NCBI GenBank assembly: GCA_021731425.1
Contig: JAKFXJ010000279.1
Location: 1 to 9,525 of the forward strand
Reading direction: 5' to 3'
Length of the DNA stretch: 9,525 bases
Source: Limnohabitans sp.
Lineage (GTDB): Bacteria; Pseudomonadota; Gammaproteobacteria; Burkholderiales; Burkholderiaceae_C
Numbering within the stretch: the first letter of the stretch is position 1; every line of letters begins with the position of its first letter. The translations under genes were made by a program, and so were the position numbers. Below are positions 1 to 6,640 of the stretch, piece by piece. Under the pieces are notes generated by a model. That model ran no database searches. It had not been told where the DNA came from and saw nothing but the letters and a program-made list of their open reading frames with translations.

Positions 1-32
1 GCCCCGACAGCCACGGCCGAGCCGAAACGCCC

Positions 33-1016
33 ATGGCCTTTGTCCGGGCGATTGCCAGCGCCTACACCCAGCGTGGCCTGAACCCTTGGCCAACACTGAG
101 CGTGGCACAAATTGCGCCAGAACAATTCCAACAAACGGCGTCACGCATCACCGCTTTGCAAATGGAATGGCTCTCGGCCACCGCCATGCGCGAACTGGAC
201 GACGAAGCGCTGGGCTGGTTTCGCCGCCGCCTGCCCTGGGGCAGCTACGGCATGTTGGTGCGCGCCTCCCTGACCGCGCCCACCTTGGGCGTGGCACTGA
301 GCCGCTGGTGCCGCCACCACAACCTGTTGACGGACGACATCCGCTTGAACCTGAGCACATCCGAAGGCCTGGCCCACGTCGAACTGCACGAAGCCCATGA
401 TCTGCAAGACCTGCGCGAGTTTTGTACCGTGTCGGTGCTGCGCAATGCGCTGGGTGTAGCCTGCTGGCTGACCGATTCACGCATCCCGCTGAGCGCCACC
501 CAACTGCACTTTGCGCCGCCCCCCCACGCCGAAAGCTACCGCGTGCTGTTTGATGGCCCCTGCCAATTCAAGGCGCCACACAGCCGCCTGAGCTTTGACG
601 CGGGCTACTTGCAGCTGCCCCTGCGCCGCGACGAAGCCGCTCTGCAGCACATGCTGCAACGCGCCCTGCTGCTGACCGTGCGGCCCTACCGACGCGACCG
701 ACTGCTGGTCGAAAAAGTGCGCCAAACCCTGGCCGAACACCCAGAACACAGCCGCAACGCCGACGACCTGGCCGCCTGGCTCAACCTGTCAGCCCGCACG
801 CTACACCGACAACTCAAAGAAGAAGGCGCCAGCCTGCAACAACTCAAAGACAGCGTGCGCCGCGAGATGGCCGCCGATTTGCTCCTGCGCACGCAGCGCC
901 CCATCAAACAGATCGCGGCCGAGGTGGGTTTTCAGAACGAAAAGAGTTTCATGCGGGCCTTCAAAGGCTGGACCGGCCGAACGCCCGAAGAATTCAGGCT
1001 GGCCAAGCCCACTTAA
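33..1016 (+). CDS. AraC-family transcriptional regulator with arabinose-binding-like N-terminal domain (possibly 5'-partial)
   Basis: Cytoplasmic one-component DNA-binding regulator. From the ATG at 33 the protein is 327 residues. Residues about 1-205 resemble the Arabinose_bd-type sensor domain of the OruR/ArgR-like AraC group (landmarks LDDEALGWF at 55-63 and LPWGSYGML at 67-75). Residues about 225-325 are the C-terminal AraC DNA-binding domain with two helix-turn-helix units, near 242-263 (DLAAWLNLSARTLHRQL) and 290-312 (IKQIAAEVGFQNEKSF), ending in the usual GRTPEEFR. The frame stays open to the window edge (codons from base 3, GC-rich third positions), and no Shine-Dalgarno sequence precedes the ATG, so the true start may lie upstream of the window. 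It converges on the HAD gene with 22 bases between stops. AraC regulators of this type often control a divergent or adjacent gene; here that gene would be off the left edge, so the target and ligand are unknown. Confidence 0.9.
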   Translation: MAFVRAIASAYTQRGLNPWPTLSVAQIAPEQFQQTASRITALQMEWLSATAMRELDDEALGWFRRRLPWGSYGMLVRASLTAPTLGVALSRWCRHHNLLTDDIRLNLSTSEGLAHVELHEAHDLQDLREFCTVSVLRNALGVACWLTDSRIPLSATQLHFAPPPHAESYRVLFDGPCQFKAPHSRLSFDAGYLQLPLRRDEAALQHMLQRALLLTVRPYRRDRLLVEKVRQTLAEHPEHSRNADDLAAWLNLSARTLHRQLKEEGASLQQLKDSVRREMAADLLLRTQRPIKQIAAEVGFQNEKSFMRAFKGWTGRTPEEFRLAKPT

Positions 1017-1019
1017 AAC

Positions 1020-1033
1020 GCATCGGCCGATGC
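1020..1033 (-). terminator. Possible weak rho-independent terminator between convergent genes
   Basis: The 22-base gap between the AraC and HAD stops holds a perfect 14-base palindrome, GCATCGGCCGATGC. Read on the minus strand, just past the HAD stop, it can fold as a 5-bp stem with a GGCC tetraloop and is followed by G then TTTT. That is the layout of a short intrinsic terminator for the minus-strand operon. The stem is short and the U-tract has only four bases, so strength is doubtful. A palindrome could also be a protein site. Confidence 0.35.
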
Positions 1034-1038
1034 CGGAT

Positions 1039-1686
1039 TCACGCCAGCCGCAGCTCGTGCATGCCGGTGAACACCCGCTGCGCACCTGCCTGCAAAAGCG
1101 GTGCATGCTCAGCGGGCGGCGCGGCATAGGCCCACACCGTGGCTCCTGCATCCACACCGGCCGTGATGCCCACGGTGGTATCTTCCACCACCAAGCAACG
1201 CGCCGGGTCCACTTGCAAGTGCGCGGCAGCGGCTAGGTACACATCGGGGTGGGGTTTGCTGCGCGGCATCTCGTGACCGCTGAAAATACGGCCTTCAAAA
1301 AAGTGGATCAGGCCCACTTGCTTGAGCATCATCTCGACCTTGAAGCGGTCTGCGCCCGAGGCCACGGCGATGCGGCCCTGGCAATGGTCGTGCAGGTGCG
1401 CCACCGCGTCGTGCACACCGTCGATGGCGGTGATGCTTTGTGTGAGGCGCTCGTTGCGCCTGGCAAAAAATTGTTCCAGCCACGCATCGGTGAGTGGCTG
1501 GCCGGTGTGCGCCTCGATGGTGGTGCGCTGGCTTTTGACGGTGTGGCCCACAAAGCGCTGCATGCACTCGGCCAGCGTCATGCGCCAGCCCTGCTCTTCA
1601 AACATGTCGCGCAGCACGCCGCAGGTGATGGCTTCGCTGTCCACCAGCACGCCGTCGCAATCGAACAAAATGGCTTCAAAGTTCAT
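1039..1686 (-). CDS. HAD-superfamily phosphatase (beta-phosphoglucomutase/phosphatase-like, COG0637 type)
   Basis: Soluble haloacid-dehalogenase-fold hydrolase of 215 residues, probably a sugar-phosphate or small-metabolite phosphatase; the substrate cannot be read from sequence. All four HAD motifs are present: motif I LFDCDGVLVDSE with nucleophile D9 and acid/base D11, motif II Ser110 in VASGAD, motif III Lys144 in SKPHPDVY, and motif IV E168-D169 in VVEDTTVG. Residues about 15-85 between motifs I and II form the helical C1 cap typical of the PGM-like subfamily. I chose the ATG at 1686 because it places motif I at the N-terminus as in the family, but no Shine-Dalgarno is visible. In-frame alternatives are ATG at 1698 and GTG at 1737; the GTG overlaps the YchJ stop as GTGA and would suit translational coupling. 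It is the last gene of the trk-side cluster. Confidence 0.88.
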   Translation of the reverse strand: MNFEAILFDCDGVLVDSEAITCGVLRDMFEEQGWRMTLAECMQRFVGHTVKSQRTTIEAHTGQPLTDAWLEQFFARRNERLTQSITAIDGVHDAVAHLHDHCQGRIAVASGADRFKVEMMLKQVGLIHFFEGRIFSGHEMPRSKPHPDVYLAAAAHLQVDPARCLVVEDTTVGITAGVDAGATVWAYAAPPAEHAPLLQAGAQRVFTGMHELRLA

Positions 1687-1733
1687 GGGAACGATCATAC
1701 GGGGTGATTCTGCGGGCTGGCCGGACGTTGCCG

Positions 1734-2123
1734 TCACAGCTCATCACCATCCACATAAAACCAGCGCCCGTCTTCGCGCACAAAGCGGCTGCGTTCGTGC
1801 TGACGCACCGCTTTGCCGCCCACCCGAAAACGCGCTACAAATTCGACCTCGGCGGTGTCAGCCCCGGTGACACGGTGGTGTTTGATCTCCAAGCCCAACC
1901 ACTTGCCACTGGACTCCAGCGTCAGCTCGGCAGGGCGCTGGCTGCTGTGCCAAGTCGCCAACAAATAAGGCACGTCGCCCAGCACAAAGGCGCTGTAGCG
2001 TGAGCGCATGAGGCGCTCAGCATCGGGGGCCGCCTGGCCTCCATGCAGCGGGCCGCAGCAATCGTCCAAGGCCAGCACCTGCCCTTTGGGACCGGTGCGC
2101 CCGCAGGGGCATGGCACCGCCAT
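1734..2123 (-). CDS. YchJ-like UPF0225 family protein with N-terminal SEC-C zinc-binding motif
   Basis: Small protein of 129 residues of unknown biochemical role. The N-terminus carries a SEC-C-like metal-binding cluster: C5-P-C7-G, then C22-C23-G-P-L-H27. After it come the UPF0225 landmarks [11 protein letters not shown] (36-46), Trp75, the HERSRF segment (109-114) and a C-terminal [10 protein letters not shown]. coli YchJ is longer and carries a second C-terminal SEC-C motif; this protein ends without one, giving a one-motif form. The start is the ATG at 2121-2123, which overlaps the rhodanese stop as TGATG and has an AAAGG ribosome-binding site (2130-2134) six bases upstream. A longer open frame reaches to 2291 but its extra N-terminus lies across the rhodanese gene and is low-complexity Arg/His. 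The tight overlap suggests coupled translation with the rhodanese gene. Confidence 0.9.
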   Translation of the reverse strand: MAVPCPCGRTGPKGQVLALDDCCGPLHGGQAAPDAERLMRSRYSAFVLGDVPYLLATWHSSQRPAELTLESSGKWLGLEIKHHRVTGADTAEVEFVARFRVGGKAVRQHERSRFVREDGRWFYVDGDEL

Positions 2124-2554
2124 CAAGCGCCTTTGCGCGCCGCGCTTTCGGCCTTGTGTTGCTCCATGGTGACGATGGGCGCCGCTGCTTTTTTCCAGGC
2201 TGCAAAGCCGCCGTCGATGTGGGCCACATTGGTCATGCCCATGTCTTTCAGTGTTTTGGTGGCCAGGGCGCTGCGCCAGCCTGCACCGCAAAACAGGATG
2301 AACTGTTTGCTCTCGTCCGCGAACACGGGCTTGAAGTAGGGCGAGGCTGGGTCCACCCAGAATTCGAGCATGCCCCGGGGCGCGAGCAAAGCGCCGGGCA
2401 AGGTGCCTTCGCGCTCGAGCTCACGGGGATCGCGGATGTCCACGATTTGCACGGTCGGGTCGGCCAGACGCGCTTGCACCTCGGCCACGCTGTGCGTGGT
2501 GACCTGGGCCATGGCCTCGTCGACGAGGGCTTGAAAACCTTTGGTAATCGGCAT
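2123..2554 (-). CDS. Rhodanese-like domain protein (single-domain sulfurtransferase)
   Basis: Cytoplasmic protein of 143 residues with one rhodanese domain, expected to carry persulfide sulfur on its active-site cysteine. Visible marks: the CH2A-like [13 protein letters not shown] at 38-50, the active-site loop C89-G-A-G-W-R-S95 (a six-residue loop as in thiosulfate/persulfide sulfurtransferases), and the C-terminal GFAAWKKA (116-123). The first 20 residues are a short helix-like extension with no signal peptide, and the tail after about 125 is charged. The ATG start at 2554 has a clear AAGGAG ribosome-binding site (2561-2566) six bases upstream, the best in block 2. It starts 35 bases after the trkH stop and overlaps ychJ by one base. 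The donor and acceptor of sulfur are unknown; the link with K+ uptake may be only positional. Confidence 0.92.
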   Translation of the reverse strand: MPITKGFQALVDEAMAQVTTHSVAEVQARLADPTVQIVDIRDPRELEREGTLPGALLAPRGMLEFWVDPASPYFKPVFADESKQFILFCGAGWRSALATKTLKDMGMTNVAHIDGGFAAWKKAAAPIVTMEQHKAESAARKGA

Positions 2555-2560
2555 GTGTGT

Positions 2561-2566
2561 CTCCTT
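2561..2566 (-). promoter_or_regulatory. Strong Shine-Dalgarno of the rhodanese gene
   Basis: On the minus strand AAGGAG lies six bases before the ATG at 2554. It fixes the start of the rhodanese gene and is stronger than anything before trkA, trkH or the HAD gene, so this cistron can load ribosomes independently within the cluster. Confidence 0.8.
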
Positions 2567-2589
2567 GTTTTGACGTGAAAAAGCCAGTT

Positions 2590-4053
2590 TTATTTGCGCC
2601 AGAAGTGCGAGCTGAACAAAACCAGCACCGACAGCAGTTCCAGTCGGCCCAGCAGCATGGCAAAGCTCAAAACACCCAGCTGAAATGGGTTCAAGCCACC
2701 AAAGTTGCCCGAAGGGCCGACCTGGCCCAAGCCTGGGCCGATGTTGTTGACGGTGGCAATGACGGCCGAAAACGCGGTCACGATGTCCATGCCACTGAGC
2801 AAGAGCAGCATGCTCAAGCCCATGGTGGCCCCACCATAAATCAGCATGAAGCCCAGCACCGCCGTCATGACCGACATGGGAATCACGGCACCGCCCAAGG
2901 TGACCGGGTTGATGACACGGGGATGGATGATGCGCACCAACTCACGCCGCGCTTGCTTGACCAACAACACCATGCGCACCATCTTGATGCCGCCGCCTGT
3001 GGAGCCCGCACACGAAGCAAAACAACCCAAGAACATCAACAAGATGGGCGCAAACACCGGCCACTGCGCGTAATCGGTGGCGGCATAACCGGTGGTGGTG
3101 GCCAAAGACACCACATGGAACGCACTGATGCGCAGAGCCTCCAGCCCGTCCGCATAGACCCCATGGGCCAACAACAGCGCCGTCACCAACAAAGTGGCAG
3201 CCAACAAAACACCCAAGTAGGTGCGAATCTCCCGGTCGTTGCTGATGGGCAAAATGGAGCGGCTGCGCAGCACCACAAAATAGCGCACAAAGCTGATGCC
3301 CGCCAAGGTCATGAACACAATGGCGACCCACTCGATCATGGGCGAGTTGAAGTGCCCAAAGCTGGCGTCATACGACGAAAAACCACCCAGACCCATGGTG
3401 GTGCACATGTGCATGAAAGCATCGGCCCAGCTCATCCCGGCCCAGCGGTACGCCAGCAGGCACGCACCCGAAAACAAGAAGTACACGCCCCACAAGCCAC
3501 GCGCCGTCTCGGCAATGCGTGGGGTGAACTTGGTGTCTTTCATGGGACCAGGGGTTTCGGTTTTGTAGAGCTGCATACCCCCCAAACCCAACATGGGCAA
3601 CACCGCCACCACCAACAGCATGATGCCCAGACCACCGATGAGCTGCAAGAAGCAGCGCCAGATGTTGACCGAGACCGGCAAATGGTCGAGCCCCGACAAA
3701 GCCGTGGCCCCAGTGGCGGTCAAGGCGCTCATGGCTTCAAAGTAAGCTTTGAACCAAGTGATCTCGGGCACCAAAAACATGAGGGGCAAAGCCGAATAGG
3801 CCGGCAAGACCAGCCACACCATGTTGACAAGCAAGAAGCCGTCTTTGGTCTTTAACTCACGCTGGTGCTTCTGCGTGATGAATGCCAACACCAAGCCGCT
3901 CAAGGCCGTCAAACCAAAACCGGCCAACCAGATCCACTGCAAATCGCGGTGGTCTTCAAACCAGGCCCAGATGCCAGGCACCAAAAACGTCACCGAAAAC
4001 GCAATCAGGATGCGTGCCATCAAGGACAACACGGGAGCGAAGAAGGTGAACAT
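2590..4053 (-). CDS. trkH: Trk-type potassium uptake protein, membrane channel subunit (TrkH/TrkG family)
   Basis: Inner-membrane K+-translocating subunit of 487 residues, typical for TrkH/TrkG. Hydrophobic segments run the whole length, matching four membrane-pore-membrane repeats. The four selectivity-filter loops are readable: TATGAT (residues about 112-117), TMGLGGFSSYDASFG (about 219-233), ATTTGY (about 318-323) and NNIGPGLG (about 436-443), each with its filter glycine. The conserved GSTGGGIK (350-357) and the C-terminal GRLELLSVLVLF are also present. The start is the ATG at 4051-4053, which overlaps the trkA stop as TGATG; the codon before it is TTG, so a reading one residue longer is possible. 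No Shine-Dalgarno is visible, so translation is probably coupled to trkA. TrkH pairs with the TrkA ring encoded just upstream; whether H+ or Na+ drives uptake cannot be told from sequence. Confidence 0.95.
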   Translation of the reverse strand: MFTFFAPVLSLMARILIAFSVTFLVPGIWAWFEDHRDLQWIWLAGFGLTALSGLVLAFITQKHQRELKTKDGFLLVNMVWLVLPAYSALPLMFLVPEITWFKAYFEAMSALTATGATALSGLDHLPVSVNIWRCFLQLIGGLGIMLLVVAVLPMLGLGGMQLYKTETPGPMKDTKFTPRIAETARGLWGVYFLFSGACLLAYRWAGMSWADAFMHMCTTMGLGGFSSYDASFGHFNSPMIEWVAIVFMTLAGISFVRYFVVLRSRSILPISNDREIRTYLGVLLAATLLVTALLLAHGVYADGLEALRISAFHVVSLATTTGYAATDYAQWPVFAPILLMFLGCFASCAGSTGGGIKMVRMVLLVKQARRELVRIIHPRVINPVTLGGAVIPMSVMTAVLGFMLIYGGATMGLSMLLLLSGMDIVTAFSAVIATVNNIGPGLGQVGPSGNFGGLNPFQLGVLSFAMLLGRLELLSVLVLFSSHFWRK

Positions 4054-5444
4054 CAACCAAAGAAGGTCGCGCTGACCTGAAAAAGTTTTTCCACGGCACG
4101 CACATCACGCTTGTTGGGAATGAACAAGATGATGTGGTCATTGGTTTCGATCAGGGTGTCATGGTGCGGCATGAGCACTTCGGACTTTTTGCCCTCGCCA
4201 CGCACAATGGCGCCCATGCTCACGCCTTGGGGCAGCTTGATTTCTTCAACGCGTCGCCCCACCAACTTGGAAGTCTTGATGTCGCCACGCGCGATACCCT
4301 CCAAGGCCTCGGCTGCCCCCCGACGCAGGCTGTGCACCGCCGCCACATCGCCCCGGCGCAAATGCGCCAGCAGCTCGCCGATCACAGTTTGGGCGGGCGA
4401 GATCGCGATGTCGATGGTGCTGCCTTGCATCATGTCGGCATAAGCGCGTCGGTTGATCAGGGCCATCACGCGTCGCGCCCCCATGCGCTTGGCCAACATG
4501 GCGGACATGATGTTGTCCTCGTCGTCGCTGGTCAACGCCAGAAACAGGTCCATATTGCCCACGTTTTCTTCGTGCAGCAGGTCTTCGTCTGCGCCATCAC
4601 CATTCAGGATGAGCATGCCCGATGGCAACTGGCTGGCCAGGTATTCGCAGCGCTTTTTGTCACGCTCGATCAGCTTGACGTAGTATTGACCCGCCAGAAT
4701 GCGCGCCAGGCGCAAACCCACTTTGCCGCCACCGGCCAGCATCAGGCGCTTAACCGGTTGGTCAGTCTTGTGAATGCCCGCCAGCACAAGGGGAATCTTG
4801 CGGGTGTCGGCCAGCACAAAGACCTCATCACCGGGCAGGATGCGGGTCTCGGGCAAAGCGTCCACCAAGGCGTCCTGCCTGTACAGGGCCACCACGCGCA
4901 TCTCGGCATCCGGCAAACGGTCACGGAACTCGGCGATGGTGTGGTTCACCAGCAGGCTGTCGGCCGCCGCACGCACCACGATCAGGCTGACGCGGCCCTC
5001 GGCAAATTCGAGCACCTGCAGGGCCTCAGGGTACTGGATCAGCTGCTCGATGTAGCGCATCACCGACTCTTCGGGGCAGATCACATGGTCCACCGCGAAA
5101 CCGGACTTGCCCAGCAAGGCGTCGCCCTCGTTGAATTCGGGCGAACGCAGGCGGGCGATGGTGGTCGGCACGTTGAAGACATCGTGGGCGATCTTGCAGA
5201 CCACCAGATTCGACTCGTCGGCCGCCGCACAGGCGATCAACATGTCGGCGTCCTGGGCCCCGGCTTCGCGCAGCACCGAAGGCTGAATGCCGTTGCCCAC
5301 CACGCCGCGCAGGTCCAAGCGCTCTTCAAGCAGCCGCAGGCGTGCAGGATCTTGGTCAATGACGGTGATGTCGTTTTGCTCGGAAACCAGGCTTTCAGCG
5401 ACGCTTTCGCCCACTCGGCCCGCGCCCAAGATGATGATGTTCAT
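4053..5444 (-). CDS. trkA: Trk system potassium transporter, NAD-binding regulatory subunit TrkA
   Basis: Peripheral cytoplasmic subunit of the Trk K+ uptake system, 463 residues, close to E. coli TrkA. It has the duplicated RCK architecture: RCK_N Rossmann domain 1 (glycine motif G7-A-G-R-V-G12, acidic end of strand two at D30), TrkA_C domain 1 (about 140-225), Rossmann domain 2 (GGGKVG at 238-243, acidic E260) and TrkA_C domain 2 (about 375-455, ending DHIILFIPNKRDV). In the family, nucleotide binding by the ring gates the TrkH channel. The ATG at 5442-5444 puts the Rossmann strand at the N-terminus as expected. No Shine-Dalgarno is seen. It lies 48 bases after the acyl-CoA dehydrogenase stop, so transcription could read through from the catabolic block or start in that gap. 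It overlaps trkH. Confidence 0.96.
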   Translation of the reverse strand: MNIIILGAGRVGESVAESLVSEQNDITVIDQDPARLRLLEERLDLRGVVGNGIQPSVLREAGAQDADMLIACAAADESNLVVCKIAHDVFNVPTTIARLRSPEFNEGDALLGKSGFAVDHVICPEESVMRYIEQLIQYPEALQVLEFAEGRVSLIVVRAAADSLLVNHTIAEFRDRLPDAEMRVVALYRQDALVDALPETRILPGDEVFVLADTRKIPLVLAGIHKTDQPVKRLMLAGGGKVGLRLARILAGQYYVKLIERDKKRCEYLASQLPSGMLILNGDGADEDLLHEENVGNMDLFLALTSDDEDNIMSAMLAKRMGARRVMALINRRAYADMMQGSTIDIAISPAQTVIGELLAHLRRGDVAAVHSLRRGAAEALEGIARGDIKTSKLVGRRVEEIKLPQGVSMGAIVRGEGKKSEVLMPHHDTLIETNDHIILFIPNKRDVRAVEKLFQVSATFFG

Positions 5445-5487
5445 GGGGCGCGATGATACGTGAGCTGTGGCTCAAAAAGGCTATTTT

Positions 5488-5502
5488 GGCGCTCAAAGCG
5501 CC
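5488..5502 (-). terminator. Hairpin across the acyl-CoA dehydrogenase stop codon; possible terminator or attenuator
   Basis: Minus-strand GGCGCTTTGAGCGCC forms a perfect 6-bp GC-rich stem with a TTG loop. The stop codon TGA of the acyl-CoA dehydrogenase lies inside it. It is followed by AAAATAGCC and then TTTTT, so the U-tract is displaced by nine bases and a classical intrinsic terminator is not certain. A second small inverted repeat, TGAGC-N4-GCTCA, sits at 5461-5474 on the trkA side. The position, at the border between the catabolic and potassium blocks, is where a boundary signal would be expected. Confidence 0.35.
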
Positions 5503-6620
5503 CGTTGAATGATGATTTTCTGAACGTCACTGGTGCCTTCATAAATCTGGCACACACGCACATCGCGGTAGATGCGCTCGACCGGAAAGTCACTCACATA
5601 ACCATAGCCGCCCAGGGTCTGGATGGCGGCGGAGCAGATTTTTTCGGCCACTTCGCTGGCGAACAGCTTGGCCATGGCCGCTTCTTTCAGGCAGGGGCGA
5701 CCGGCATCGCGCAAGCTGGCCGCGTGCCAGATCAACTGGCGCGCCGCTTCGAGTTGCGTGGCACAGTCGGCCAACCGGAAACCCACCGCCTGGTGGTTGA
5801 AGATGGCGGTGCCAAAACTTTCGCGCTGCTTGGCGTAGTCAATCGCCACATCAAGCGCGCTGCGGGCCATGCCCAGGCTTTGCGCAGCGATGCCGATGCG
5901 CCCGCCCTCGAGCGAGGACAGGGCGATCTTGTAACCCTCGCCTTCCTGACCGATCAGGTTTTCGGCAGGGATGCGGCAGTTGTCGAAATTGATCTGCGCC
6001 GTGTCGCTGCTGTGCTGGCCCAGCTTGTCTTCCAAGCGCGCCACCACATAACCCGGGGCGCTGGTGGGCACGAGGAAGGCGCTCATGCCCTTCTTGCCCG
6101 CCCCCTTGTCGGTCACCGCAATCACCACCGCCACATCGCCGTGTTGGCCGCTGGTGATGAACTGTTTGACACCGTTGATGACGTACTCGTCACCGTCTTT
6201 CACGGCCGTGGTGCGCAGGGCCGAGGCGTCCGAGCCCACATGCGGCTCGGTCAGGCAAAACGCACCCAGCATCTGACCCTGGGCCAGCGACGTGAGCCAC
6301 TGCGCTTTTTGCGCGGCGTTGCCGTACATCATCAAGATGGCATTCACGGGGCAGTTGGTCACGCTGATGGTGGTGCTGACGCCGCCATCACCGGCTGCGA
6401 TTTCTTCGAGCACCAGCGCCAGCGTCACATAGTCCAGGCCCGCGCCGCCCAACTCTTCGGGCACACAAATGCCGTACGCCCCCAACTCGGCCAGACCCTT
6501 GTGCGCTTCTTTGGGAAAGTGGTGCTTCTTGTCCCATTCGGCGGCGTGGGGCCACAGCTCGCGCTGGGCAAAGTCACGCACGGCGTCACGGATCATTTCC
6601 TGGTCGGGGGTCAGCAGCAT
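5493..6620 (-). CDS. Acyl-CoA dehydrogenase, short-chain (butyryl/short-branched-chain) type
   Basis: FAD-dependent enzyme of 375 residues that makes the alpha,beta double bond in an acyl-CoA and passes electrons to ETF. Domains in order: N-terminal helical (about 5-115), beta domain (about 119-215) with signature CLTEPHVGSDAS at 122-133, and C-terminal helical domain (about 225-375). The catalytic base is visible as Glu361 in IYEGTSD, the position used in short- and medium-chain enzymes, unlike the isovaleryl enzyme at the right edge, which has Gly there. The FAD-contact helix TLGGYGYVSDFPVER is at 335-349. Length and motifs suit butyryl-, isobutyryl- or 2-methylbutyryl-CoA; the exact substrate is inference, with a branched substrate favoured by the neighbours. 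ATG at 6620 is 20 bases after the SDR stop, with only a weak GAAAGA-like ribosome site. A hairpin overlaps the stop codon. Confidence 0.95.
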   Translation of the reverse strand: MLLTPDQEMIRDAVRDFAQRELWPHAAEWDKKHHFPKEAHKGLAELGAYGICVPEELGGAGLDYVTLALVLEEIAAGDGGVSTTISVTNCPVNAILMMYGNAAQKAQWLTSLAQGQMLGAFCLTEPHVGSDASALRTTAVKDGDEYVINGVKQFITSGQHGDVAVVIAVTDKGAGKKGMSAFLVPTSAPGYVVARLEDKLGQHSSDTAQINFDNCRIPAENLIGQEGEGYKIALSSLEGGRIGIAAQSLGMARSALDVAIDYAKQRESFGTAIFNHQAVGFRLADCATQLEAARQLIWHAASLRDAGRPCLKEAAMAKLFASEVAEKICSAAIQTLGGYGYVSDFPVERIYRDVRVCQIYEGTSDVQKIIIQRAL

Positions 6621-6640
6621 GTCGGTCTTTCAGTGTCGGT

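Noticed and set aside
1249..1870. Plus-strand open frames opposite the HAD and YchJ genes
   Set aside because: They overlap genes with complete HAD and UPF0225 motifs and show no family features.
2124..2291. N-terminal extension of the YchJ frame to 2291
   Set aside because: It lies over the rhodanese gene and encodes Arg/His low-complexity sequence; the ATG at 2123 has a ribosome site and fits the family.
2555..2589. Terminator between trkH and the rhodanese gene
   Set aside because: CTGGC occurs twice as a direct repeat with a later TTTTT, but it is not inverted, so no hairpin forms.
2557..3855. Plus-strand open frame of 432 codons opposite trkH
   Set aside because: Extremely Gln/His-rich translation is the antisense image of hydrophobic TrkH codons; not a real protein.
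4134..5456. Plus-strand open frame of 440 codons opposite trkA
   Set aside because: Antisense shadow; its extent follows trkA almost exactly and the protein is His/Gln/Val-rich without motifs.
5445..5500. Sigma-70 promoter for trkA
   Set aside because: TATCAT could be a -10 box, but the nearest TTGAGC lies only about 11 bases upstream of it and no acceptable -35 falls at 16-18 bases, so I do not annotate a promoter.
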